The notes below the pieces were generated by a model. It made no database searches and was not told the origin of the DNA. It saw nothing but the letters and a program-made list of their open reading frames with translations. Shown one piece after another: positions 14,728 through 22,607 of a stretch of DNA of 33,940 bases; position 1 is the first letter of the stretch; every line of letters starts with the position of its first letter. The stretch is taken from contig UROC01000012.1 in the NCBI GenBank assembly GCA_900549345.1, positions 1 to 33,940 on the forward strand. Reading direction: 5' to 3'. Made by a program: the position numbers and the translations under genes. The stretch is from an uncultured Collinsella sp. GTDB lineage: Bacteria; Actinomycetota; Coriobacteriia; Coriobacteriales; Coriobacteriaceae.

Positions 14728-15467
14728 TTCTGTTTCCCGCAATCGATTTGATCGGCGGCAAGGTCGTGCGCCTGGAGCGCGGCGACCGCAGCCGCTGCAA
14801 GGTATATTCCGACGACCCCGTCGCCGTCGCCCGCTCGTTTGCCGAGCAAGGTGCAAGCTGGGTGCACGTTGTCGATCTGTCCGCTGCCTTTGGCGAGGAT
14901 GAGGACGCATGCGCTGCCAACTCGACGGCGATCAAGGCTATCTGCGGCGTCGACGGTCTGTCCGTGGACGTGGGCGGCGGCGTCCGCTCGCTCGCACGCA
15001 TCGACGAGCTGGCCGGCTATGGCGCGCGCCGTATTGCGCTGGGGACCGTGCTGGTGACCGAGCCGGGTTTTGCCGAGGTGGCAGCGCGCGGCTTTGGCGA
15101 GCTGCTGGTGGCAGACATCGCCGCCCGTGACGGCCAGGTCAAGGTGAACGGCTGGCGCGATGGCGCGGGCGTGGCGCTCGATGATGCGGTGGCGCAGCTT
15201 TCCGAGCTGGGCTTTAAGCATTTGGTGTACACCGACATCGCGCGCGATGGCATGCAGACGGGCATCGACGTGGCGGCGTATCGCCATGTGGCCGAGGTCG
15301 CGGGTTTTCCCGTCGTGGCTTCGGGTGGCATCTCGACACTCGACGATATCTGCGCGCTTGCCGCGGTGGGTGAGGATGCTATTGAGGGTGCGATCACCGG
15401 TCGCGCACTCTACGAGGGCAACTTTACGCTGGTACAGGCGCTGGCCGCCGCCCGAGGGGAGGAGTAA
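14724..15467 (+). CDS. hisA: ProFAR isomerase
   Basis: A 247-aa (beta/alpha)8 barrel that performs the Amadori rearrangement of ProFAR to PRFAR. The first catalytic Asp8 is in LFPAIDLIGGKVVRL, and the second lies in the YTDIARDGMQTG region. Phosphate-binding loops VDVGGGVRS and VVASGGIS are present. The start overlaps the hisH stop (ATGA). Many actinobacteria use a dual HisA/TrpF enzyme (PriA); that role cannot be excluded from sequence alone, and no trp genes are in the window. Confidence 0.93.
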   Translation: MILFPAIDLIGGKVVRLERGDRSRCKVYSDDPVAVARSFAEQGASWVHVVDLSAAFGEDEDACAANSTAIKAICGVDGLSVDVGGGVRSLARIDELAGYGARRIALGTVLVTEPGFAEVAARGFGELLVADIAARDGQVKVNGWRDGAGVALDDAVAQLSELGFKHLVYTDIARDGMQTGIDVAAYRHVAEVAGFPVVASGGISTLDDICALAAVGEDAIEGAITGRALYEGNFTLVQALAAARGEE

Positions 15468-15470
15468 CCC

Positions 15471-16253
15471 ATGCTTACCAAGCGTGTGATTCCCTGTCTG
15501 GACGTTAAGGACGGCCGCGTGGTCAAGGGCGTCAACTTTGTGAGCCTGCGCGATGCGGGCGATCCGGTGGAGCTGGCGCGCGCCTACGATCGCGAGGGCG
15601 CGGACGAAGTCGTGTTCCTGGACATCATTGCGACGAGCGACAACCGTGCGACGACCATTGAGATGGCGGCGCATGCGGCCGAGGAGTTGGCCATTCCCTA
15701 TACCGTGGGCGGCGGTTTTCGTGACCTGGCGGGCATGCGAACCATGGTGGCTGCCGGTGCCGATAAGGTGTCGCTCAACTCTGCTGCCGTGCGCGATCCG
15801 TCGCTGGTCAGCCAAGCTGCCGCTGCATTTGGCAGCCAGGCCGTGGTCGTGGCGATCGATGCCAAGCGTGTTGGTTTGCCCGGTGAGCCGGGAGCCGACA
15901 AGTGGGAGGTCTTTACCGCGGGCGGCCGTAACGCCACGGGTATCGATGCGGTGGCGTGGGCCGAGGAAGCGGCTCGTCGCGGCGCCGGTGAGATCTTGCT
16001 CACCAGCATGGATCGCGACGGCACCAAGGCTGGCTTCGACCTGGCACTCACCCGCGCCGTGGCGCGCGCGGTGCCGATCCCGGTGATCGCAAGCGGCGGC
16101 GTGGGCACGCTCGAACATTTTGCCGAGGGCGTGATCGAGGGCGAAGCCGATGCCGTGCTGGCAGCAAGTGTCTTTCACTTTGGGACCTTCAGCATTCGCG
16201 AAGTCAAAGAATACATGGCCAGCCAGGGAATACCTGTGAGATTGGACTTCTAA
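15471..16253 (+). CDS. hisF: imidazole glycerol phosphate synthase, cyclase subunit
   Basis: A 260-aa barrel that joins ammonia from HisH to PRFAR, giving IGP and AICAR. Catalytic Asp11 (CLDVKDGRVVKG) and Asp130 (VVVAIDAKRV) sit at the family numbering. TSMDRDGTKAGFD and IASGGVGTLEHF form the phosphate sites. The ATG is 3 bp after the hisA stop with GGGGAGGAG in the end of hisA. The next gene starts at the base after the stop. Confidence 0.97.
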   Translation: MLTKRVIPCLDVKDGRVVKGVNFVSLRDAGDPVELARAYDREGADEVVFLDIIATSDNRATTIEMAAHAAEELAIPYTVGGGFRDLAGMRTMVAAGADKVSLNSAAVRDPSLVSQAAAAFGSQAVVVAIDAKRVGLPGEPGADKWEVFTAGGRNATGIDAVAWAEEAARRGAGEILLTSMDRDGTKAGFDLALTRAVARAVPIPVIASGGVGTLEHFAEGVIEGEADAVLAASVFHFGTFSIREVKEYMASQGIPVRLDF

Positions 16254-16583
16254 ATGGAGCAAGTGACAACCGCGGCAGAGCTCAAATACGACGACCGTGG
16301 GCTGATTCCTTGTGTGGTTCAGCAGTATGACACCGGTGAGGTGCTTATGGTTGCTTGGATGAACGAGGAATCGGTGGGGCTGACGCTCAAGACCGGTACC
16401 ACGTGGTTTTGGAGCCGCAGCCGCCAGGAGCTCTGGAACAAGGGCGCGACGAGCGGCAATATGCAGGAGGTCAAGGAGCTCTGGGCCGACTGCGATAGCG
16501 ATACGCTGCTGGTCAAGGTCGACTCGCCGGGTCCGGCCTGCCATACCGGCAACCGTACCTGCTTCTTTAGAAAACTCGCGTAG
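16254..16583 (+). CDS. hisI: phosphoribosyl-AMP cyclohydrolase
   Basis: A 109-aa zinc/magnesium hydrolase opening the adenine ring of PR-AMP. The metal cluster ADCDSDTLL (Asp79, Cys80, Asp81, Asp83) and CHTGNRTCFF (Cys96, Cys103) are complete, and FWSRSRQELWNKG is the substrate segment. It is the separate form, not fused to HisE. ATG directly abuts the hisF stop. Confidence 0.96.
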   Translation: MEQVTTAAELKYDDRGLIPCVVQQYDTGEVLMVAWMNEESVGLTLKTGTTWFWSRSRQELWNKGATSGNMQEVKELWADCDSDTLLVKVDSPGPACHTGNRTCFFRKLA

Positions 16584-16629
16584 GGCGGGCGCTCGACCAG
16601 GCGCTTGGCCAACCAGAAAGGATTGAACC

Positions 16630-16947
16630 ATGGGTGTGCGCACCGCGAATGTTCAGGATGGAAATATCGGTGAGACGCTGACGGGGCTCGCCGGGGTGAT
16701 TCACGGCCGTCGCGACGCATCGCCGCAGGAGAGCTATACCGCTCGCCTGCTGACCGATGTCGAGGACGAGCTGCTCAAGAAGCTTGCCGAGGAGGCGAGC
16801 GAGGTCATCATGGCCTGCAAGGATAACGATCACGACCACATCCGCTACGAGGCCGGCGACCTGATCTACCACCTGCTCGTGACGCTCGAGCGCTACGGCA
16901 TCACCCTCGATGAGCTGGCCGGCGAACTCAACGCCCGCCGTCAATAG
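16630..16947 (+). CDS. hisE: phosphoribosyl-ATP pyrophosphatase
   Basis: A 105-aa all-alpha MazG-superfamily enzyme that removes pyrophosphate from PR-ATP. The motif KKLAEEASEVIMACKDND and the downstream YEAGDLIYHLLVTL give the EExxE...ExxD metal site. It lies 46 bp after hisI, the largest gap in the hisH-E block, and has its own AAAGGA site (16618-16623). It ends the his gene row. Confidence 0.95.
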   Translation: MGVRTANVQDGNIGETLTGLAGVIHGRRDASPQESYTARLLTDVEDELLKKLAEEASEVIMACKDNDHDHIRYEAGDLIYHLLVTLERYGITLDELAGELNARRQ

Positions 16948-16976
16948 TTGTTTAAGAACGTCCCCAACGACTAGTC

Positions 16977-17888
16977 TTAGGCGAGGGGCGTGGGTTCCCA
17001 TTCGCCGGTGGCGTGGGGGATATCGAAGGTTCGGTAGCCGCAGTCGTAGGCGTGGGCCTGAGCCTCACGGATGTTCCAGCAGATGTCGCGGGCACGGTGT
17101 GCGTCCGAGCCAAAAGTAATCGGCACCTCGGCGTGGGCAAAGCAACGCAGCAATCCGGTTGCGGGATAGTAGTCGTCCAAGCCCTTACGCGGCGCGGCGG
17201 TAGAAACCTCAACGCGGCGGCCCGTGTCGTGGGCGCACTCGGCCATCTGCTCCCAAAAGGGCATGGGGTTAAAGTCGGGCGCAAAGCCCTCTTTCGAAAA
17301 ACGCATGACTAGGTCGGGATGGGCCATCACGTCAAAGTTGAGCGAGCTCTCGCAGGCGCGGCACCAGTCGTCGACATAGCGCTCCCATACGCCGCGCACG
17401 CCTAAGTTTTCCCAAACATGCAGGTTGGTATCGTCGTCAATCCAGCCGCAGAGCGAATCGGGCGTGTCGGGGCGAGCGACGTCCTCTGTCCCCGCCGTGC
17501 TTGCGGCGCCTGCCGCAATATCGCCTGGGTTGCCAATCCAATGCACGCTACCCAGGCGTACGATGGCGCCCTGGGACCAGCTCTCAACCAAAGGCTCGCA
17601 ACCTTGGTACCAATCGCATTCAAAGCCATAGATAAGCTCGAGCTCGGGTGCGATCTGCACGGCAAGCTTGCGGGCGTCCTCAAAAGCCAGGCGGTGCGCC
17701 GGCAAGTCGCCCTCGACGACCTGCACCTCGCAGTTAGCATCCATACTGGAAGGCAAGGTGAGGTGGTCGGTCGAGACCATGACCCGACAGCCAGCGGCCG
17801 CGGCAGCGCGAACGTTTTCCTCAAAGGAGGCATGGCCGTCCGAAAACGAGGTATGAGTATGGCAATCGACCAGCGGGCATGCGGGCAT
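16977..17888 (-). CDS. hisK: PHP-domain histidinol-phosphatase
   Basis: A 303-aa PHP phosphoesterase, convergent with the his row. Metal motifs are in order: CHTHTSFSDGH (His10, His12), STDH (Asp41, His42), YGFECDW, LGSVHWIG, MAHPDLV and FGSDAHRARD. This is the histidinol-phosphatase type found in Firmicutes and coriobacteria, and it supplies the step missing from the monofunctional HisB. It is somewhat longer than usual (about 260-270 aa), with extra residues around SCGWIDDD. ATG at 17888 follows AAAGGAG (5-nt spacing). Only 29 bp separate it from hisE, with no clear terminator. A role on other phosphoesters is possible. Confidence 0.85.
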   Translation of the reverse strand: MPACPLVDCHTHTSFSDGHASFEENVRAAAAAGCRVMVSTDHLTLPSSMDANCEVQVVEGDLPAHRLAFEDARKLAVQIAPELELIYGFECDWYQGCEPLVESWSQGAIVRLGSVHWIGNPGDIAAGAASTAGTEDVARPDTPDSLCGWIDDDTNLHVWENLGVRGVWERYVDDWCRACESSLNFDVMAHPDLVMRFSKEGFAPDFNPMPFWEQMAECAHDTGRRVEVSTAAPRKGLDDYYPATGLLRCFAHAEVPITFGSDAHRARDICWNIREAQAHAYDCGYRTFDIPHATGEWEPTPLA

Positions 17889-18018
17889 GGCGACTCCTTT
17901 GCATTTGGCGAATCCGCTCCATTGTAATGGCGCAACTCTCAAAACGCCGGGCACGTCGGAGGTCGAAATCGATTGGAAAGGCTGCGCGGCGCGCGGTGCG
18001 GTCTCGCTTGCGCTCTCA

Positions 18019-18083
18019 AAACGTGTACGTCAGCCTCCAAAAACGACAAAAAATGGCATATTTGGAGGCTGACGTACGCGTTT
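18019..18083. repeat. 23-bp near-perfect inverted repeat
   Basis: Arms at 18019-18041 and 18061-18083 match at 22 of 23 positions, the exception being a T-G pair, with a 19-nt A-rich spacer. It stands between hisK and the LarC-like gene, too far from either stop to be their terminator. The gene-free stretch 17889-18189 otherwise holds the divergent promoter regions of its flanking genes. Confidence 0.85.
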
Positions 18084-18137
18084 GGATAGGGGCGAGGGCG
18101 GCGATGGACGAAAGTCACGTCTGCGCCACGTCCGGTG

Positions 18138-18146
18138 TGCTAGCGT
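18138..18146 (+). promoter_or_regulatory. putative extended -10 of the LarC-like gene
   Basis: TG-C-TAGCGT lies about 44 bp before the chosen ATG at 18190. A weak hexamer with a TG extension matches the local promoter style. No -35 is evident. Confidence 0.35.
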
Positions 18147-18189
18147 TTGGATGAACAAAACGAGCCCGTGCGGAAAGGACCCGGACTGT

Positions 18190-18675
18190 ATGCAATGCGA
18201 TAGCAAATCACCGCTGTCCCGCGAGACCGATGCGCCCGAAACCATCGTCAAGCTGGAATGCGACATCGACGACGCGTCGCCCGAGGTACTCGCCTACGCC
18301 GCCGATCGCCTGCGCGAGGCGGGTGCGCGCGAGGTGCACTGGCTGCCCCTCTATTGCAAGAAAGGCCGTCCCGGCTGGCAGCTGCAGGTGATCTGCTCGC
18401 ATGAGGATATCGAGCGCCTGCAGACGATTATTTTTTTGGAAACCACGACCAACGGCATTCGGCGCCAGGTCATGGAGCGTGTCTGCCTGCCGCGCCGCTT
18501 TGAGCGCGTAGCGACGCCATGGGGCGAGGTGTCCGTTAAAGTGGCCACCCTGCCCGATGGCAGCGAGCGCGCGGCGCCCGAGTACGAGGACTGCGCCCGC
18601 CTTGCCCGCGAGCACAACGTGCCGCTCCAACGCGTAATGCAGGCGGCTCAGGGCGCGGTACTACGATTTGAGTAA
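18190..18675 (+). CDS. stand-alone LarC C-terminal-domain protein
   Basis: A 161-aa protein whose whole length matches the C-terminal part of LarC, the CTP-dependent nickel insertase that makes the nickel-pincer cofactor of lactate racemase. Signatures: VKLECDIDDASPEVLAY (about 21-37), WLPLYCKKGRPGW, IIFLETTTNGIRR and the PEYEDCARLAREHNVPL ending. In Lactiplantibacillus, LarC is made from larC1 and larC2 by ribosomal frameshifting. Here no LarC1-like sequence lies upstream and no larB, larE or larA is in the window. ATG 18190 has GGAAAGGA at 18172-18179; an in-frame ATG at 18151 would leave almost no leader after the -10. The short N-terminus has two Cys (MQCDS). Function without the N-terminal domain is unknown. 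Confidence 0.85.
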   Translation: MQCDSKSPLSRETDAPETIVKLECDIDDASPEVLAYAADRLREAGAREVHWLPLYCKKGRPGWQLQVICSHEDIERLQTIIFLETTTNGIRRQVMERVCLPRRFERVATPWGEVSVKVATLPDGSERAAPEYEDCARLAREHNVPLQRVMQAAQGAVLRFE

Positions 18676-18732
18676 CACGGTCAAGTAACGCGCCGCGCCA
18701 ACCCTATTTGCCCCATCCCGAAAGGACTTCCC

Positions 18733-19281
18733 ATGAAATACCTCATCGCCTCCGACATCCACGGCTCGGCATATTGGACCGAGTGCCTGTGCGACGCCAT
18801 CGAGTCCGAGCAGCCCGACCGCATCGTGCTGCTGGGCGACCTGCTCTACCACGGCCCACGTAACGACCTGCCGCGCGATTACGCCCCCAAGCGCGTGATT
18901 CCGCTGCTCAACGCCCTGGCCGACCGCATCATCGCGGTGCGCGGCAACTGTGACGCCGAGGTCGACCAGATGGTGCTCGACTTTCCCGTCATGGCAGACT
19001 ACGCCATGCTGTTCGACGAGGCCGGCCGCGAGCTGTTCCTGACGCATGGCCATGTCTTTGGCGCCGGCATGCACAACAGCGTCGACCACGCGCCTGCGCT
19101 GCCCGAGGGCTCCGCGCTCGTCTACGGTCACACGCATATCAAGGTTAACGAGGCAAGCGAGGCGCACCCGGGCCTGTGGCTGTTCAATCCCGGCAGCGTG
19201 AGCATTCCCAAGGACGGTACGCACAGCTACGGTATCTACGAGGGCGGCGCGTTCCGCCACGTGATCCTGGAGGAGGAGTAA
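18733..19281 (+). CDS. YfcE-type metallophosphodiesterase
   Basis: A 182-aa calcineurin-like phosphoesterase of the YfcE/MJ0936 group. The di-metal motifs are complete: SDIHG (Asp8, His10), LLGDLLYHG, RGNCDAE, LTHGHVFG and YGHTHIK, followed by NPGSVSIPK typical of YfcE. E. coli YfcE hydrolyses phosphodiesters in vitro; its cellular substrate is unknown. ATG 18733 follows GAAAGGA. mazG starts 2 bp after the stop, so these two are coupled. Confidence 0.93.
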   Translation: MKYLIASDIHGSAYWTECLCDAIESEQPDRIVLLGDLLYHGPRNDLPRDYAPKRVIPLLNALADRIIAVRGNCDAEVDQMVLDFPVMADYAMLFDEAGRELFLTHGHVFGAGMHNSVDHAPALPEGSALVYGHTHIKVNEASEAHPGLWLFNPGSVSIPKDGTHSYGIYEGGAFRHVILEEE

Positions 19282-19283
19282 CC

Positions 19284-20144
19284 ATGGCCGAGCATATGGC
19301 TCAGCAAAATGCCGAGGGTTCGCGCGACCTGTCGACGCTGGTAGATGCGTCGGTCGAGCTGCAGCATCTGGTGCAGACCATCTGGCGCCTGCGTCAGCCC
19401 GATGGCTGCCCGTGGGACCGCGAACAGACGCATCAGAGCATCGGCAAGAACATGATCGAGGAAGCCTACGAGGCGCTCGACTGCATTGAGGCCGACGACG
19501 CGGCACACCTGCGTGAGGAGCTGGGCGATGTGCTCATGCAGGTCGTGCTGCATGCGCAGATTGCGGCGGACGCCGGTGAGTTTACGCTGGCCGATGTGGC
19601 ACGCGATATCGACGCCAAACTCATCCGCCGCCACCCGCACGTGTTTGGCGATGCGGATGCCGAGAACTCCGACGAGGTGCTCAAGATCTGGGACGAGGTC
19701 AAGCTTGCCGAGAAGGCCGTCAAGGACAAGGCCGTGGCAGCAGGCGAGGCGGTACCCGAGGGCCTGCTCGACGGCGTGCCCACGCATCTGCCGGCATTGA
19801 TGCAGGCGCAGAAGGTGTCGCGCAAAGCAGCGGCCGTGGGCTTTGAGTGGGAGACGGTCCAGGACGTGTGGGACGAGGTTGCCGAGGAGCGTGCCGAGTT
19901 TGAGGCCGAGGAGCCCGGCTCGCCCGAGCGCGAGATGGAGTTTGGAGACCTGCTCTTTGCCCTGGTCAACGTTGCGCGCAAGGAGGGGATTGACGCCGAG
20001 AGTGCCCTGCGCGCCAGTACGGCAAAGTTCCGCCGCCGCTGGGCCGCGATGGAGCAGATGGCAGCCGACGTCCACGTGGATCTTGCCGAGCTTTCGACTC
20101 ACGGCCTCAACGACCTGTGGGACGCCGCCAAGGCGGAGGAGTAA
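19284..20144 (+). CDS. mazG: nucleoside triphosphate pyrophosphohydrolase MazG
   Basis: A 286-aa protein with two MazG domains. The first (about 20-125) carries CPWDREQTHQSI, EEAYEALDCIE and LREELGDVLMQVV, the EExxE...ExxD metal site. The second (about 185-270) has GFEWETVQDVWDEV...MEFGDLLFALVN. MazG hydrolyses NTPs and cleans unusual nucleotides. ATG 19284 is preceded by GGAGGAGGAG at the end of the phosphodiesterase gene. A hairpin follows 4 bp after the stop. Confidence 0.94.
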   Translation: MAEHMAQQNAEGSRDLSTLVDASVELQHLVQTIWRLRQPDGCPWDREQTHQSIGKNMIEEAYEALDCIEADDAAHLREELGDVLMQVVLHAQIAADAGEFTLADVARDIDAKLIRRHPHVFGDADAENSDEVLKIWDEVKLAEKAVKDKAVAAGEAVPEGLLDGVPTHLPALMQAQKVSRKAAAVGFEWETVQDVWDEVAEERAEFEAEEPGSPEREMEFGDLLFALVNVARKEGIDAESALRASTAKFRRRWAAMEQMAADVHVDLAELSTHGLNDLWDAAKAEE

Positions 20145-20148
20145 GACT

Positions 20149-20185
20149 GCGGGAACGACGGGCTGACATGCCTCATCGTTCCCGC
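20149..20185 (+). terminator. hairpin after mazG
   Basis: GCGGGAACGA (20149-20158) pairs perfectly with TCGTTCCCGC (20176-20185) over a 17-nt loop. The following bases, TCAATTATT, are AT-rich but not a true T-run, so it is a moderate terminator candidate. Confidence 0.5.
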
Positions 20186-20204
20186 TCAATTATTCGAAAA
20201 ACAA

Positions 20205-20258
20205 TTGTATCCTTCGGCTAACTTAGGGCATAATGCAAAAAGTGCGACGGCTAACTTA
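20205..20258 (+). promoter_or_regulatory. enolase promoter flanked by 11-bp direct repeats
   Basis: TTGTAT (20205-20210) and CATAAT (20229-20234) form a -35/-10 pair with an 18-bp spacer. CGGCTAACTTA occurs twice, at 20215-20225 inside the spacer and at 20248-20258 downstream of the start site, 33 bp apart. This is a typical placement for a repressor that loops or pairs across the -10. A small hairpin, GCGCACC/GGTGCGC, follows in the leader at 20264-20280. Confidence 0.5.
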
Positions 20259-20331
20259 CGGAGGCGCACCGACGGTGCGCAGTCGGCCAGTCGCTTGCAT
20301 CCACTACGTTTCCAAGTGAGAGGGAGACAAC

Positions 20332-21621
20332 ATGAGCGATATTTTGGATGTCTACGGTCGCGAGGTGCTCGACAGCCGCGGCAACCCCACCGTCGAGGTC
20401 GAGGTCGTGCTCGAGGACGGCAGCTTCGGCCGCGCGATGGTGCCTTCGGGCGCTTCGACCGGCGCCTTTGAGGCATGCGAGCTGCGCGACGGCGACAAGG
20501 GCCGCTACCTGGGCAAGGGCGTCTCGCAGGCCGTCGAGCACGTCAACAACGAGTGCGCCGATGCCGTCGTGGGCCTCGATGCCTTCGATCAGCGCGCCGT
20601 CGATGCCGCGCTGATCGCCGCGGACGGTACCCCCAACAAGACCAAGCTCGGTGCCAACGCCATTCTGGGCGTGTCGCTGGCCGTTGCCCGCGCCGCAGCC
20701 GAGTCGGCGGGCCTGTCGCTGTACCAGTACCTGGGCGGTGTCAACGCCCATCTGCTGCCCACACCCATGATGAACATCCTCAACGGCGGCGTGCACGCCG
20801 ACAACAACGTCGACTTCCAGGAGTTCATGATCATGCCGGTGGGCGCCCCGAGCTTTGCCGAGGGTCTGCGCTGGTGCGCCGAGGTCTACCACACCCTCAA
20901 GGGCGTGCTGCACGAGGCCGGCTTGGGCGGCGGCGTGGGCGACGAGGGCGGCTTTGCGCCCAACCTCAAGACCAACGCCGAGCCGTTCGAGTACATCACC
21001 AAGGCCGTGGAGAAGGCCGGCTTTAAGCCCGGCGTCGACTTCATGTACGCCATGGATCCGGCCTCGACCGAGTTCTACAACGCCGAGACCGGCATGTACG
21101 AACTCAAGGGCGAGGGTGTTGAGTACACGAGCGCCCAGATGGTCGATTACTGGGAGAAGCTCGTCGACACCTATCCCATCATCTCCATCGAGGACGGCAT
21201 GGCCGAGGAGGACTGGGACGGCTGGGTTGAGCTCACCCGTCGCATTGGCAACAAGGTGCAGCTGGTGGGCGACGACCTGTTCGTCACCAACACCGAGCGC
21301 CTCAAGAAGGGCATCGAGCTGGGTGCCGCCAACGCGATCCTGGTCAAGGTCAATCAGATCGGCACGCTCACCGAGTCGCTCGAGGCCATCGAGACCGCCA
21401 AGGAGGCCGGTTACGCCTGCATCGTGAGCCACCGCTCCGGCGAGACCGAGGATTCCACGATCGCCGACCTGGTCGTGGGCGTCAATGCCGGCCAGATCAA
21501 GTCGGGCGCCCCGTGCCGCAGCGACCGTATTGCCAAGTACAACCAGCTCATCCGTATCGAGGATGAGCTCGAGGGCAGCGCGCGCTACGCCGGCAAGTCT
21601 GCGTTCTACAACATTCGCTAG
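20332..21621 (+). CDS. eno: enolase
   Basis: A 429-aa glycolytic enzyme converting 2-phosphoglycerate to phosphoenolpyruvate, which also feeds the PTS at 2430-6352. Landmarks: the opening VYGREVLDSRGNPTVEVEV, the mobile loop SGASTGAFEA, GDEGGFAPN, SIEDGMAEEDWDGW (metal Asp/Glu), LVKVNQIGTLTE with the catalytic Lys, and SHRSGETEDSTIADL. Length is standard. ATG 20332 follows GAGGGAGAC. It is flanked by a terminator hairpin on either side, so it is a single-gene transcript. Confidence 0.98.
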   Translation: MSDILDVYGREVLDSRGNPTVEVEVVLEDGSFGRAMVPSGASTGAFEACELRDGDKGRYLGKGVSQAVEHVNNECADAVVGLDAFDQRAVDAALIAADGTPNKTKLGANAILGVSLAVARAAAESAGLSLYQYLGGVNAHLLPTPMMNILNGGVHADNNVDFQEFMIMPVGAPSFAEGLRWCAEVYHTLKGVLHEAGLGGGVGDEGGFAPNLKTNAEPFEYITKAVEKAGFKPGVDFMYAMDPASTEFYNAETGMYELKGEGVEYTSAQMVDYWEKLVDTYPIISIEDGMAEEDWDGWVELTRRIGNKVQLVGDDLFVTNTERLKKGIELGAANAILVKVNQIGTLTESLEAIETAKEAGYACIVSHRSGETEDSTIADLVVGVNAGQIKSGAPCRSDRIAKYNQLIRIEDELEGSARYAGKSAFYNIR

Positions 21622-21693
21622 GCAGCGGCGTGTGCGGGGGCGTGGCTGACTCGGATTCGCCTCGCTTCCGCCGGGCACTGTTGAGCACCATTG

Positions 21694-21725
21694 GGCGCTG
21701 GGCCATATGGCTCAGCGCCTTTTTT
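21694..21725 (+). terminator. intrinsic terminator after enolase
   Basis: GGCGCTG (21694-21700) pairs with CAGCGCC (21713-21719), with GCCAT/ATGGC continuing inside, followed by six T. Confidence 0.9.
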
Positions 21726-21764
21726 ATGTCGAGCAAGGGCCGCCGAAGGCGGTGCGCGCACTCG

Positions 21765-21773
21765 TGCTATAAC
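21765..21773 (+). promoter_or_regulatory. putative promoter of the DivIC-like gene
   Basis: TG-C-TATAAC is an extended -10 about 44 bp before the ATG at 21817. It has the best consensus match among the extended -10 sites in the window. Confidence 0.5.
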
Positions 21774-21816
21774 TAAAAGACTTAGCGCAAACAAACCTCA
21801 ACCGCACAAGGCGCAC

Positions 21817-22587
21817 ATGGATCAGATTTACGACAACAGGTACTATTCCGCCGGTTCGCGTGAGCCGTCACCTCGCCGTGCGCGCACGGTGCAGCTCGGT
21901 GGGTCCGATTACGCCGGTGCCGACCGCTCCATGCAGCGACCGACAAGTGCCTCACGCTCCCGTGCTCAAATGAATACACCGACGGACCGTCCGCCACGTT
22001 CGGTGCGCCCGGCGCATTCGGAGCATGCTCAGCGTTCCTCGGCTCAAACGAATGAAAAGCCGAGTAGGCCCTCGAACCGTCTTTCGGGCTCGGACTTCAT
22101 GCACTACGCCAACGACAATGCGGTGGTCAAGGCAATCTACGACTTTACCCACGGTCCCCAGCGAGGGCTGTTTGTTGGCATTGTCGTCGCCCTGGCGCTC
22201 GTGAGCCTGTACTTCCCCGTGCGCGACCTGTATGTGGCAAAACGCTCGAGCGACATCTTGGCCAAGCAGGTCGAGATTCGCGAGCAATATAACGACGACC
22301 TGCAAAAAAGCGTCGACAAGCTGCTCTCGGAGGAGGGTATCAAGGACGCGGCATCCGAGGACCTGGGCCTGGTGATGCCCGGCGAGAAGAGGATTGAAGT
22401 GCAGGGCCTGGACGACGATTCGGATGTCTCGTCGAGCAAAAAGTCCTCAAACGCCAAGAAGGCCAGCGAAGTGGCCAAGGAGATCGAAGAAGTCGGCAAG
22501 GACGCGCCGTGGTACATCCAGGCGCTCGACATGCTGTTTGGATTTAACGGCGTCGAGGGCCAGACGGTCGTGTCCAACGGCAAATAG
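21817..22587 (+). CDS. DivIC/FtsB-like septum formation initiator protein
   Basis: A 256-aa bitopic membrane protein. Residues 1-about 115 are a disordered, Arg/Ser/Pro-rich cytoplasmic region. One membrane helix follows (about 117-138, GLFVGIVVALALVSLYF). Then comes a coiled coil (about 145-175) and the LGLVMPGEKRIEV motif (about 185-197) that marks the DivIC/FtsB family. The tail contains a Ser/Lys-rich low-complexity run and a final amphipathic segment. Such proteins bridge FtsL and FtsQ in the divisome. Placement after enolase and before a Ppx/GppA gene is the classical actinobacterial order. ATG 21817 is the first with a sensible leader (CAAGG). The long N-terminal tail is larger than in E. 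coli FtsB. Confidence 0.87.
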   Translation: MDQIYDNRYYSAGSREPSPRRARTVQLGGSDYAGADRSMQRPTSASRSRAQMNTPTDRPPRSVRPAHSEHAQRSSAQTNEKPSRPSNRLSGSDFMHYANDNAVVKAIYDFTHGPQRGLFVGIVVALALVSLYFPVRDLYVAKRSSDILAKQVEIREQYNDDLQKSVDKLLSEEGIKDAASEDLGLVMPGEKRIEVQGLDDDSDVSSSKKSSNAKKASEVAKEIEEVGKDAPWYIQALDMLFGFNGVEGQTVVSNGK

Positions 22588-22607
22588 CGTCCGGAGGGGA
22601 GTCCGCA

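Noticed and set aside
14592..16643. A 683-codon antisense frame across hisH, hisA, hisF and hisI
   Set aside because: The four sense genes are complete and conserved, and the antisense product resembles nothing. Codon-bias shadow.
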